Positions 10,201-22,245 of a stretch of DNA of 64,000 nt are shown piece by piece. Each line of letters starts with the position of its first letter. Position 1 is the stretch's first letter. The position numbers and the translations under genes are program-made. The stretch is from Symsagittifera roscoffensis. Taxonomy: Eukaryota > Xenacoelomorpha > Acoela > Convolutidae. The notes beneath the pieces are model-generated. The model was not told the DNA's origin and searched no databases. It worked only from the letters and a program-made list of their open reading frames with translations. Location: contig NC_087070.1 in NCBI RefSeq assembly GCF_963678635.1, positions 8,530,539 through 8,594,538 on the forward strand. Direction: 5' to 3'.

Positions 10201-13200
10201 GGTAATAGTTCAACTTTGGAGGTCTGTCATCGCAAAAAGCTGTACTTTGGGACATTCGCAGTTTTTGCCCAAAATGGATTAGAACGTTTCAATGAGTTCT
10301 GTTTCTTGTGATTGATGGAAATCAACATGCTGTAGACAAGCATAAAATGCACGGACTTGGTTCCTTGACCGGAGCATCATTGAGTTGTCAGAGGTCAATG
10401 AGTAAATATAGCTCAAACGGAAGAAACGTTTGCTGCTGTTATAATTCCAATCAGACTAGGTTTTTCGCCAGACGGAACAGATTTAAGTTGATCGATTATT
10501 GCCCAAAAGCTGTTGCAATAGATATGATTGTTTGTTTTCTCGGAGAAGCGTTAATTTTTTCGGCAGCTTAAAAGTGCATAAGATGTGATGCTGCAGCTCT
10601 CTAAAAACGCATAAAATGTGTAGGAAAATTGGGTTCAAACAAATGGATTGGCATCAAAAGCAATTGATTTTTTTGAGGGAAAAGCCGGTGCATTTTTTAG
10701 ATAAAAGTGTTTCACAGTCAGTTACTGAGCGGATTTCCGGTGTTTAGAGCGTTAGATGCTTCCGCTCGATTGAAGTTCTGATCATGAAGCGATAAGGTTG
10801 TTTGCGACTGCAATGTCTGATTCAGAGGACACTGTTTAAAATTGCTTCGGGCAGACGGTGATGTTATGGAATGGTTTGAATTGAAGTTCTGACCGAAATT
10901 AAAATTTTTTTTATCATTAGGCTATTGAACAAACTGGTTTTTAAATATTTTCTTTCCAGTAAATTGGATATCGACTATCCTTGTTTTGCCTTAAAAATTG
11001 CCTTCAATTTTGGTGGAAATTTCCTTTTGTACCTGATTCTACCCAGTCAAAAGCTTGACATTAGGTTTGCGTTGAACCCATGAGCACATTAATTTAGAAC
11101 TCATAACAAGTTTTCTGTGAAAAGCTTCTTAGATAATTGGAACTATATGGTCTTTGAGTTCAGTTGTTTTACACATCTTCAACTCTTTTTACAAAAAATG
11201 GCAACAATATGCTATGTTACGAGTTTCCGAATCTTCGATGGTGTTCCTGTAAAGCTGAACTTAAATTCTAAGGCTGCAAGCAAAACATTCCCGTTTGTGC
11301 TGCTCCAGCCGTTTCAACTATCAGTGTTTGTATGCAGCTTGTTCGTTCATTGTCTGTGATGTTTTGACTGTTGTGAATGGCCAATTTGAACATGCTAATT
11401 CATTCATTCTAATTCAGGGGATATTGGTCGAACCTCTGGAAACCATTATCCGGCAGTTTAGTAGAACGATGATGTCGGTAAGTGTGTTGATTTTCTATTA
11501 GGTTTGCAAAAGATAGGGTATTTTCTTTAAGGTTACCTTTGATACTTATTGAAGGCGTTTGTTTTGCTTTGTTTTCGTTTGATTAAGCAAAGTGCTGCTG
11601 GGCTTTAAAAGCAGTAGGGTTGTTTTTAAATAAATATGTATTACCAAATGCATGTTGCTGTCTATCACTTCCATGAAATGTTGCGTTCAGTCCAGTAGAA
11701 AACTGTTTGTCGTAGTGTTGCATTTTCTTGTTTGGTTAAATAAGCAAAACTGAAATATTTACAGTTGGTAAGCGGAAAGGAGGTCGCAGGATGAAACTAT
11801 TCGGTTGATCAGGTGCCGAGCTAATTGAGGTCGACAAAACAGGTAACAAATTTTTTTTAGTGTAATCATTCGGCACTGAGATCATAGTAATCTGAAATTG
11901 AAGAACCGCTGATTGAGAGAAATTTGCTTTGTTCTCCTCAAAAAAATATCGACTGGACCTTATTATACACGCTAGACATTTGCTGCTGTCAATGGTCACA
12001 AAGGAACGATGATGCCTGCTGTGTTGTAACTACCAAGGTTGAACTTATAGGACTCCTCATTGAATTAGAGCCTTTTGAAACTCGAGCCAAGTGTCAATAA
12101 AATTGCTAATTTGGCCAAGAGGAGCTGGCGAATAGACCTAATGGTGCGTTATTGGATCTGAGTCCCTGTCTTGTCTTTTGTGCATGGGGTCTTAGGGATG
12201 CTTGGATTGCGACTGAACGTTCAAAGCAGTGTTTGGAGCAACTTCTGATGATTGGTATATAGATGTTTCTTGTCGATGAGAAATCTTATGTCATTCAAGG
12301 TTTTTGACGCAGTCTAGTTTCTGCTTTTTGAAGTGGTCCACTAACAATTCGTCAATGAAAACACTCCATTTGAGTGTTTTCATTGATGAATTTTTACACC
12401 TGGTTAAAAAGTTTGATGAAGTCTTTGTAGTTTCGAGCTACAAAATTAAGTTTGTAGGTTTCTCTTATTTGCTCAATCTGTAATGTGAAGTGAATTTTGA
12501 TTCTGAGGTGTGAGAAATCACTTTTAGTAGAAATAGTTGCTCTCACCGTCTACTTCATTCGTACTGCTTTGCAGAACTCGCAAAGTTGCTTTAGTGCAAT
12601 TTTAAGTTGTTTTGAAATTTTAGATTTTTACAATGAAGCGCTAGAAGGTTAGTTGTTATAGGGTGATGGAAGGGTTGGGAAGGCTACAAAAGGTGATGTA
12701 AAGGCAATGAGGAGTAAAAATTTACTACTTGTTTCTTTTTTGTTTCCTTATTTTAAGATTTTCCTTATTTTTTCGGGAACAGATCTTTAAGAGTATGCAT
12801 AATTGACGATTTGTTTTTTTTTGATAGAAAACCGGGAAAGTATCAGGCGGTCTGTGTTTGTTGCTTTACACCACTTCTTTAATTTACGCGTTTCCACTTT
12901 TTCATCTGTCAATTTTTATTGAAGATTTTACCGCGATGTTTGATTAGGGAGTTTTTGATGACATCGTGCCAAATAACTCTACCCGCTGTTTCTCTTAGAG
13001 CTTGTCTGAGAGAAGAAATTTAAACACATTTCATTCTGGGAATTGAAAGGACGATGTTGTTGTCACTTTGGTAGGGTCTGCAAACGTGTTGTAAAAAAAC
13101 TAGCAATTAGCCACATCTGATGCTCACAGAAAAAGAACTTAAGGCTTGTTTCACAAAATTTTTATGTTTGTATTTGATCGACATGGGCTTTTTGTACGTT

Positions 13201-14085
13201 TTAGTTTCACCATTTAAGCAGGTTTTCAAGTTTATGTTTGTTTTAGAGGCAGGGAGAATGTTTAAACTATGCAAAAAAAGGTTAATCAGAAAGAGTTAGT
13301 CACAAAAGAACATAACAGAAAATTGCAGGCACAGAAGTGAAAATTTTTGCTCCAATTTGTTATTTTATATCAGGCCGGCGGGCCAAAATGGTTACGGAGT
13401 GAATGGCGAATTTATAGAAACCTCACAACAAAAAATGAGGCGTTGAACTTAGTATACTTTTACAAAAATAAAAACAATAAAGCGCGCACAGATTCTGAAG
13501 TAGTTGCACAAACAATAACAGAGGACAAAGCTTTTGTGAAGTTGCACAAGAGAGTAGGAGCAATAAGTTGCCCAAAAAATGTAAATCGAATGAACAAAAC
13601 TAATGAGGGGGTTTAACTTTTGTAACCTGGCAATTTTAGTTCTGCACTTATTGTTTTGCACGAAAACCAAACAATTGCACAATAAGCAATAACAGTGGAA
13701 TTGAGACGTTTACGATTTTGCACAAAATTTAAGCAAATTTTTTTGAGCATTGTTTTTACATGCATAATAACAAAAAAATATGCGCATAAATCGTACCCGA
13801 ACGATTTGGTAGTTGATTTTTCAGATTGTAATATGTTATGGAAAAAAAATTTTGATTTAGAAAGATTGATAGTTTTTTCACTCTTTTTTGCAAATTATTT
13901 GGAGATGTTGGAATTGGTCTTTAGAGTCTGATGTGAGGAGCGCTAAATGACACAGCTATATGAGAGAAAGAAAGTAAGGTATCGCACTCGGGACGCTTTT
14001 TCTTGTCGTTGTTGGTTGGTTCAGGGTGAGGTTATTTCCAAGCCTCATTTTTCAATACTTTTTTTAATAGACTTTGTTAAAAGTT
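10200..14085. other. Probable degraded gag/protease side of BEL/Pao relic and intron
   Basis: This is where the 5' half of relic Y (gag, aspartic protease, LTR) would lie on the minus strand. I see no motif I would stake a call on, only short frames with stops. It contains one striking hairpin (12346-12392, listed separately). A plus-strand frame at 13347-13616 is lysine/asparagine-rich and unassigned. Confidence 0.35.
12346..12392. repeat. Near-perfect 21-bp hairpin
   Basis: Arms AATTCGTCAATGAAAACACTC and GAGTGTTTTCATTGATGAATT pair with one mismatch around a 5-base CATTT loop. It is isolated: no larger inverted repeat surrounds it. Confidence 0.85.
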
Positions 14086-15620
14086 TTGTTGCCATCTTCA
14101 AATTGATTTTCACAATCTTGATTAGTCACATATTTAACTATAGCTAATTGTGAAGCAGGATATCCCGATAGGATTATGATTCATTATTATGATAATTGCA
14201 CTTCATTGCCGGATTTCATAACAAGTGGAGATGGGTCGAAGTGAGTCAAAAGTCAAAAATATTAATTGATGTTTATTTTCAAAATTGAACATTCACAGAC
14301 CTACATCGGGAAAGAAGTATATATTTGGATCCAATGGTTATTTCTCGGGCTATTTTTTCCAAAATTATCAGTATTCGATTAATCCGAAGTTTGAAATAGC
14401 TTGAGGTTGATTTAGCGTTTTATTTTAAACTCTTGAGTCGGAATGGCTCAAAATAATCCCTCTCAACTTTTTTTTTCAGCTAGCTATGTTTTAGCTCTCT
14501 GTTGACAACTTTTTTTGTTCCGACCTTCGATACGAAAGTAACGAAACATTTGTGCTCGGAGTGGGTTTTTTTTTCAGACAAATTTCGACTTTTTACCTAA
14601 CCATTTTTGACGGAATTTTTTTTATATCACTCGAAAGGTATTGTTGTCCGGAGCTCCAATTTGAAAAAATATTTCACCTGTGATCATTTTTGTAAAGTTA
14701 TGGGGGTTTAAAGGTTACCATTTTTGCCAATTTGGGACAATTAACGCGCGATATGTTTCGCGCTATTAACGCGTAAGCGAGATTTAATCCGTCTTAGAAA
14801 TCGTTCCAAATTGGTTCAACGAAGCTTATTTGCCATAAATGATTTGTGTGGGGAGATGATTTTCATAAAAACTTTCAAATTTTAGAAAAAAAAATTTCCT
14901 TTTGTTTTACTATTTTTTTTTAATGTTAATACTGCTCGATAAACCTAAATAGGCAGTCGGAACATTCAAGGCTTCGCCCTGATACGAGCAGTCTTCTTCA
15001 GTTTTCTGCTCTAGAAATAAACAAATCTGCGGTTTCCTTTAAATATTTTAACCGATGAAATTGATTAGTGGATGAGGTTTTTTCCGTTCTAGCGAGTTGC
15101 TTGACATGTGTTCCTTTTAAAAAAAATTTTAGACAGACGAATTTTTTTTTGAGCAGTATTTTTTTCATATCAGAAAAACGTGTTTATGAACAGCGGTATT
15201 TATAACCATTTGCAGATTTCGTTCAAATACAAATTTTTTTTGGCTCTTTCCAAAATATTAAACCAAGAATATCTTAAAACACTTTTAATTCATGCATATG
15301 AGCATGAGTTTCAGTCGCAAAACAAACTCACTTCTTTTTGCGCTTATGTTCGCATGCTAAGCGGTACGCACGCTAGTTTTTTCATTTGGTTGCTCATTTC
15401 AGAGGAATAAAGTAGAACTAACAAGAAAAAGTAAAGAGTGTAAGAAATCCATTTTTGCCAAGTTTTAAATGGGGTTAGAGGACAAGCAGCAGAAAAAAGA
15501 CAGTAGGGTTCAAAACAAACGCAATTTTTTGCTGCAGACAAATGTAAAATTTAATTTTAAGAGCTTAGAACGCTTTGGTTTTGAAAATTTGTTGTCTTTT
15601 TCAAATTTTTTTGTTGCCAT
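14085..15620. repeat. Array I unit 1 (~1.53 kb)
   Basis: First of three tandem units, recognised by GATTAGTCACATATTTAAC at 14122, 15657 and about 17193. The unit contains a GTTCCGACCTTCGATACGAA...GTGCTCGG hairpin-like block, a TTTGGGACAATTAACGCGCG palindromic block, and an AACATTCAAGGCTTCGCCCT block. Diverged copies of these blocks recur near 53.2-53.5 kb and 61.1-61.65 kb. The open frame at 15180-15410, kept in unit 2, reflects recent copying and not evidence of a protein. Confidence 0.85.
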
Positions 15621-17157
15621 TTTGTTGCCATCTTCAACTTGCTTTTCACAATCTTGATTAGTCACATATTTAACTATAGCTACATTGTGACGCAGGATAT
15701 CCCGATAGGATTATGATTCATTATTATGATAATTGCACTTCATTGCCGGATTTCATAACAAGTGGAGATGGGTTGAAGTGAGTCAAAAGTCAAAAATATT
15801 AATTGATGTTTATTTTCAAAATTGAACATTCAGAGACTTACATCGGGAAAGAAGTATATATTTGGATCCAATGGTTATTTCTTGGGCTATTTTTTCCAAA
15901 ATTATCAGTATTCAATTAATCCGAAATTTGAAATAGCTTGAGGGTGATTTAGCGTTTTATTTTAAACTCTTGAGTCGGAATTGCTCAAAATAATCCCTCT
16001 CAACTTTTTTTTTCAGCTAGCTATGTTTTAGCTCTCTGTTGACAACTTTTTTTGTTCCGACCTTCGATACGAAAGTAACGAAACATTTGTGCTCGGAGTG
16101 GGTTTTTTTTCAGACAAATTTCGACTTTTTAACTAACCATTTTTGACGGAATTTTTTTTATATCACTTGAAAGGTATTGTTGTCCGGAGCTCCAATTTGA
16201 AAAAATATTTCACCTGTGATCATTTTTGTAAAGTTATGGGGGTTTAAAGGTTAACATTTTTGCCAATTTGGGACAATTAACGCGCGATATGTTTCGCGCT
16301 ATTAACGCGTAAGCGAGATTTAATCCGTCTTAGAAATCGTTCCAAATTGGTTCAACGAAGCTTATTTGCCATAAATGATTTGTGTGGGGAGATGATTTTC
16401 ATAAAAACTTTCAAATTTTAGAAAAAAAATTTCCTTTTGTTTTACTATTTTTTTTAATGTTAATACTGCTCGATAAACCTAAATAGGCAGTCGGAACATT
16501 CAAAGCTTCACCCTGATACGAGCAGTCTTCTTCAGTTTTCTGCTCTAGAAATAAACAAATCTGCGGTTTCCTTTAAAAATTTTAACCGATGAAATTGATT
16601 AGTGGATGAGGTTTTTTCCGTTCTAGCGAGTTGCTTGACATGTGTGCCTTTTTAAAAAAGTTTTAGACAGACGAGTTTTTTTTTGAGCAGTTTTTTTTTT
16701 CATATCAGAAAAACGTGTTTATGAACAGCGGTATTTATAACCATTTGCAGATTTCGTTCAAATACAATTTTTTTTTGGCTCTTTCCAAAATTTTAAACCA
16801 AGAATATCTTAAAACGCTTTTAATTCATGCATATGAGCATGAGTTTCGGTCGCAAAACAAACTCACTTCTTTTTGCGCTTATGTTCGCATGCTAAGCGGT
16901 ACGCACGCTAGTTTTTTCATTTGGTTGCTCATTTCAGAGGAATAAAGTAGAACTAACAAGAAAAAAAAAAGTGTAAGAAATCCGTTTTTGCCAAGTTTTA
17001 AATGGGGTTAGAGGACAAGCAGCAGAAAAAAGACAGTAGGGTTCAAAACAAACGCAATTTTTTTGCTGCAGCCAAATGTAAAATTTAATTTTAAGAGCTT
17101 AGAACGCTTTGGTTTTGAAAATTTGTTGCCTTTTTCAAACTTTTTTGTTGCCATTTT
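15621..17157. repeat. Array I unit 2 (~1.53 kb)
   Basis: Near-identical to unit 1, with scattered substitutions and homopolymer length changes. Like unit 1 it runs straight from GGTACGCACGCTAG to TTTCATTTGGTTGCTC and on to GAATAAAGTAGAACTAAC, with no foldback and no GT92 exon between. Confidence 0.85.
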
Positions 17158-18335
17158 GTTGCCATCTTCAAATTGCTTTTCACAATCTTGATTAGTCACA
17201 TATTTAACTATAGCTACATTGTGAAGCAGGATATCCCGATAAGATTATGGTTCATTATTATGATAATTGCACTTCATTGCGAGATTTCATAACAAGTGGA
17301 GATGGGTTGAAGTGAGTCAAAAGTCAAAATTAACAATTGATGTTTATTTTCAAAATTGAACATTCACAGACCTACATCGGGAAAGAAGTATATATTTGGA
17401 TCCAATGGTTATTTCTTGGGCTATTTTTTCCAAAATTATCAGTATTCGATTAATCCGAAGTTTGAAATAGCTTGAGGTTGATTTAGCGTTTTATTTTAAA
17501 CTCTTGAGTCGGAATGGCTCAAAATAATCCCTCTCAACTTTTTTTTTTCAGCTAGCTATGTTTTAGCTCTCTGTTGACAACTTTTTTTGTTCCGACCTTC
17601 GATACGAAAGTAACGAAACATTTGTGCTCGGAGTGGGTTTTTTTTTCAGACAAATTTCGACTTTTTAACTAACCATTTTTGACGGAATTTTTTTTATATC
17701 ACTCGAAAGGTATTGTTGTCCGGAGCTCCAATTTGAAAAAATATTTCACCTGTGATCATTTTTGTAAAGTTATGGGGGTTTAAAGGTTTTTCAAAATGAT
17801 TTGTGTGGGGAGATGATTTTCAACAAAAATTTCAAATTTTAGAAGAAAAATAAATTTCCTTTTGTTTTTTTATTTTTTATTTTTTAATGTTATTACTGCT
17901 CCATAAACCTAAATAGGCAGTCGGAACATTCAAGGCTTCGCCCTGATACGAGCAGTCTTCTTCAGTTTTCTGCTCTAGAAATAAACAAATCTGCGGTTTT
18001 CTTTAAGTATTTTAACCGATGAAATTGATTAGTGGATGAGGTTTTTTTCCGTTCTAGCGAATTGCTTGACATGTGTGCCTTTTTAAAAAAATATTAGACA
18101 GACGAATTAATTTTTTGAGCAGTTTTTTTCATATCAGAAAAAACGTGTTTATGAACAGCGGTATTTATATATTTATAACCATTTGCAGATTTCGTTCAAA
18201 TACAAACTTTTTTTTTGCTCTTTCCAACTTTTCAAACCAAGAATATCCTAAAACACTTTCAATTCATGCATATTAGCAGGAGTTTCAGTCGCAAAACAAA
18301 GTCACTTCTTTTTGCGCTAATGTTATCATGCTAAG
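17158..18335. repeat. Array I unit 3, first part (internally deleted)
   Basis: Matches units 1 and 2 but lacks roughly 100 bp near 17789, including the whole TTTGGGACAATTAACGCGCG palindromic block. It then passes into the outer left arm of the giant foldback at about 18260. Confidence 0.8.
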
Positions 18336-19215
18336 CAGTACGCACGCTAGTAGGCCAATCTCCGTGTTACACAAGGATAGCCGAACGCTTTCCAAGAAGT
18401 ACTGAATGTCCCGGCGACAATATTCTTGAAAAATTACAAAAAGTCTGTGTGCCTGGTGTGATGAGAGAACTAGATAAACGCTTAGAAAAATGATGAAATA
18501 GGCATACATGCGGACAGGAGCTGTCTTAAAAAATCAATAACAAGGAATAAATGGGGGAAAAAATCTGAAATTAAGAAAAAAACTTTTTTTGCAAGATAAT
18601 TTTTTTTTGAATTTTCGATAATGAAAACTTAGTGGTGAAAGTTTTAGACGCAAAAAATTGGCTTTGATTCGCAATAAAAGAGCTTCCCTCATTAAAAAAT
18701 ACAGTCTGGAATGTGAGGAGATGATATAAATGGACTATCCTCGACAGGACTTTTAGTCCATTCGTATCATCTCCCCACAAACCAGACTGTATTTTTTAAT
18801 GAGGGAAGCTCTTTTAATGCGACTCAAGGCCGTTTTTTGAAAGTCCAGAACTTTCACTACTTTCAGTATCGACATTGCAAAAAAGTTATTTTGCAAAACT
18901 TTTACAAGTTTCAGATGTATTTTTTGTTTGTTGTTCGGATTTTTTAAGACAGCTACTGTCCTCAATTTGCCTAAGTCATCAGTTTTTTCAATCGTTTATA
19001 TAGTGCTCTCATCACAGCACGCACAAAGCTTTTTTTGTAGTTCTTTATGAATGTTGTCGTCAGAAATTCTGTGCTTCTTGGATTGCATTCGGCTATCCTT
19101 GTTAACATGGTAATCGGCCTACTAGCATGTGTATCGCTTAGCATGCGGGTATTAGTGCAATTAGAAGTGTGTTCACATTGCGACTAAAAATCATACTGAT
19201 GCATGCCGCAACAGA
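18260..19215. mobile_element. Giant imperfect palindrome (foldback element I)
   Basis: Two arms of about 470 bp read as reverse complements around a centre near 18745. AAGAGCTTCCCTCATTAAAA near 18680 is mirrored at about 18796-18816. GTAGGCC...AAGGATAGCCGAA near 18349-18388 is mirrored at 19088-19126. GACAGGAGCTGTCTTAAAAAA near 18515 is mirrored near 18941-18961. The outer left arm also exists in array units 1 and 2. No transposase frame. The end sequences and target duplication could not be fixed by eye. Confidence 0.75.
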
Positions 19216-19373
19216 CAGTGTCATTGGTTTAATTGCGCTTGCCAAGCGGCACGCATGCAGGTCGCTACACCCCGTGTATGCATTAGTGCTCCGTCTCGTA
19301 GTTGAACTTAATTTATTTTAGTTGCCAACCAACTTAATTTCATAAATTATCTTCAAAGTGTTGTTAAAAGCAG

Positions 19374-19520
19374 GAGCTCAGAAAAGTTTCCAAATGAGAG
19401 ACAGAATAATGATTGTGTCCTCAGTGTGTACAAAACATTTGAAGCTGGACACCTCCTGGCAAAACGGGACCGTCGATGAACATTTTGCTATTCTCAATGC
19501 CAGATATGCATATGCTAAGG
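19374..19520 (+). CDS. GT92 glycosyltransferase, exon C
   Basis: A short exon lies between an AAAAGCAG acceptor (an alternative AG ends at 19370, same phase) and a perfect GTAAGT donor at 19521. It encodes QKSFQMRDRIMIVSS, matching the family's 'SF-x-FRN/R' strand after the DxDE motif, and then a variable stretch ending ILNARYAYAK. It joins exon B and exon D in phase 1 on both sides, and the spacing from DLDE to the 'KxIhxxD' segment of exon D fits GT92 without another exon. It sits in unusual DNA: a giant foldback ends about 160 bp upstream, and the rest of the third 1.53-kb array unit resumes about 75 bp downstream. The equivalent places in array units 1 and 2 lack it. Confidence 0.7.
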
Positions 19521-19596
19521 GTAAGTTATTGTTCAGTCTTATATACTGAATTATAAACGTTTTTTTTTTGCTCCCATTACTTTTGGCTTCTCATTA

Positions 19597-19790
19597 CAGA
19601 AGAATAAAGTAGAACTAACAAAAAAATATAAAAAAAACGTAAGAAATCCAATTTTGCCAAGTTTTAAATGGGGTTAGAGGACAAGCAGCAGAAAAAAGAC
19701 AGTAGACTTCAAAACAAACGCAATTTTTTGCTGCAGTCAATTGTAAAATTCAATTTAAAGAGTTTAGAACGCTTTGGTTTTGAATATATC
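19597..19790. repeat. Array I unit 3, distal part
   Basis: Resumes the unit sequence at GAATAAAGTAGAACTAAC and continues through AAATGGGGTTAGAGGACAAG to GCTTTGGTTTTGAA, where similarity stops. About 1.25 kb holding the foldback and GT92 exon C separates it from the first part of the unit. Confidence 0.8.
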
Positions 19791-20221
19791 GAATGTTTCG
19801 AAAAATCCAGGCTCTTGCTTAAAAAGTTATAATCTGTTATATTCCTTTATAATCTAATATATTCTATTGCAAATCCATCATCATCGATTATAAAGGATGA
19901 AAATGATTACTTTTTTGTTGGGTCTTTAATTGAGAATGAATCCATTATCATCGATTAGTTTCGAGTTTTATGAAAACAGACCATAAAAGTCTATTGTAAT
20001 TGATTTTTTACATGGAATATTTTTGCGGGCTTGTTTTTTCATCAGTTAATTCCTAGCATCAAAATTTTGTTTTTTAACCGCCAGTGGTTGATTGGGCGAC
20101 AAGCACCGTCGCAAAAACCCATGATAAAATATCCAAGTAATCGATAAAACTATATTTCATTTTGAAGACCAAGAAGTTTCTATGAAGCTTTTAAATGATT
20201 GTCGTTGTTTTTTCTTTTTAG

Positions 20222-20574
20222 CTTATCATCCCGGAAAACAAATCATCAACACAGATGTATGTGTATTTTTGCATCTGCACGGCTGTGATAGTTACCTTCC
20301 GATATCGGAAAAAGAACATTTCAAAGCTCAATATTCTTTCGACTCCATAAATAAACCATTGGATCTTCAAATTGCTAACGAAAGCGGAATTTATCTGAAT
20401 CATTACAGGACATTAAAGTGTGAAAAGAGCAATCTTGAAAGTTGTTGCCTGAAACATGGAGATGAAATCCAGGACAATTTTAATCTGAATAACATTCGTC
20501 TGCTCAAAAAAAGGATCAGAACTGTGGCAGCAGAATTGAATTTCACAACAACTTTGCGGTCGGACACACTTTGA
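20222..20574 (+). CDS. GT92 glycosyltransferase, terminal exon D
   Basis: The exon starts after a strong pyrimidine-rich acceptor (TTTTTTCTTTTTAG). CT completes the Ala codon begun by exon C. It encodes YHPGKQIINTDVCVFLHLHGC, matching the GT92 segment 'G/R-K-x-I-h-x-x-x-x-h-x-x-h-x-x-H', and later GIYLNHYRTL, matching the conserved HYR motif near the family C-terminus. A tail rich in Cys, Asn and charged residues follows, and the frame stops at 20572-20574. No stop or frameshift breaks it. About 210 bp of apparently single-copy DNA follows before the 3.39-kb tandem array begins, so the 3' UTR and polyadenylation site may fall in or next to the array; I see no clear AATAAA there. Confidence 0.8.
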
Positions 20575-21101
20575 ACTTCAGAAACCAATAGAATCAGTGG
20601 TTAAGTTCAAAGTAAATTTTTATACAAACAACATAGTAATTAATTTTTGTAACTTCGTGAAACGTCCTTTTCATAGTTTTTTGCAAAAATCTAACCTATT
20701 TGAACTTCGTTTAAGCTCGTGGTTTCACAAACACAATCATAGTCATTCAAGTCAGGAGAACAAATTTTTGCCTGCCTGTTGGCCTGCCCGGGTCGAGATT
20801 TGCGATTCATGTTTCGACCTAAGCTTTACTGCCTTATGTTTTAATAATGCCTTTTTGCTTTATGCCTTTTTTGCTAACATTTTTCAAAACAATTCAAAGT
20901 TTTTTTTTTGATGTCTGCTATGAGAATGAGTAGTTATCGAAGGTGAACAGGTGCTGAAAATTGGGAAGAAAAGTCTGACTAAAGCATTCAGCATAAGGCT
21001 CTCGAATTCTTGGTAAAATCTCTAAGATCTTCGAAGACTTCTTACGATACTGTATTTAGCAGTGTCCAAAACAAACAGGTCAATGAAATCTAAATTAATT
21101 A

Positions 21102-22245
21102 CATTACGAGGCCAAATTGTGCACTGGATAGTCGCAAAGTTTTGTGTCTGTATGTTCCTGGAATCCACAGACATGTCTTTAAACATATGAAAAATTTGTC
21201 GGAACGATCAAAGAGGTTGAAATAACAAAAAAAGAACAAAGGGAGCGTCCTCCCGGGTTGACCAAAAATGCTTACCATACAATTCTCATAAATGGGAAAT
21301 TTCTTTTCAAACAATTTCATACAGTTCCATACGTACAGAAAACTGTATGAAAAAGCTGTGAGAATGATAGGTATTTTCTCCATAAACAAAAAAGTTGTTT
21401 TTTGTTCGTAAATTCATTTTCTGAAAAAATTTGGGTTGTGTTTGCAACCGAACATAAGTGACAAAGACCTTGGTTACTCAAAGCACCAAAAGTTGGACGG
21501 TCTTACATTTACTATGAATAAGAAACGACCTGAATTGTGTTCCTGATGTCTTTCACAAATGATATAACAAAAGTAACAAACTTAAATTTTTGGCAAAATT
21601 TTTCAGTGATGATTTGTTTAAATTTTTTAATTTTCAAATTATCAGACATTGATCAAGGCGTACATAAGCACGCCATACAAAAGAAATAGGAATTTTCAGC
21701 GTTTTTGAAAAAAAAATTTTAAGCGAAAAGAAAAAAAAGTCAATATTAGCGTATCCAGGACTACGTTATGCACACAAAAAATTAAACTTCCCATGCAAAA
21801 AAAATTTTCGGAAAATGTTTGTTTGCGTACAAAAGTCGACTTGCGGTTGAAAAAAAAACAAAAATAATTTTAGGGCAAATTTTCAAAATTACTTTTACGT
21901 CGCCCTAAAAAAATGCCAGTAATTAAATTTCCATATATGGAAATTCTATGGAAATCATTTTTTGCAAAAAAAATTATTTTAAATCAGTTTTCTTTTTTCA
22001 CCAGTCTGTTCAACTGTTGTCAAAAAACCGCAGAAATGGTTTAACTTTTTTTCTATTGTTTTTCGAAAATGTATGAAAATTGTATGACAAGCATTTTCTC
22101 CATTTACTTGATGTATGGATTTGTATGATAATAATTTTTGTTGTATGGAGTTGTATGATAAGCATTTTCGGTGTATGGAGGTCAACCCGGGCTTAATGCG
22201 GAATCCGCTTACACTTCACAGAATGCATAGTTTGGCCTCGTACTG
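21102..22245. mobile_element. Outer TIR element T1 carrying nested element T2, copy 1
   Basis: The outer ends CATTACGAGGCCAAA and TTTGGCCTCGTA are inverted; copies 2 and 3 keep the full right end TTTGGCCTCGTAATG, a perfect 15-bp TIR. A second element bounded by CCCGGGTTGACC and GGTCAACCCGGG (21252-22191) sits inside. Removing it leaves about 200 bp that matches the solo element at 60918-61117. Non-coding. Confidence 0.8.
21252..22191. mobile_element. Inner TIR element T2, copy 1 (940 bp)
   Basis: Perfect 12-bp TIRs CCCGGGTTGACC/GGTCAACCCGGG, extended imperfectly by AAAATGCTT-x-x-CATACAATT. The right end carries several short repeats of TGTATGGA and TGTATGATA. No transposase. Any target duplication is at most 2-3 bp. 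Confidence 0.8.

Noticed and set aside
13347-13616. 89-codon Lys/Asn-rich frame
   Set aside because: Within chance length for this DNA, no domain, and overlapped by an equally long antisense frame.
15180-16945. Paired 76-codon frames in array I units 1 and 2
   Set aside because: Both are copies of the same repeat, and unit 3 breaks the frame. No domain is seen.
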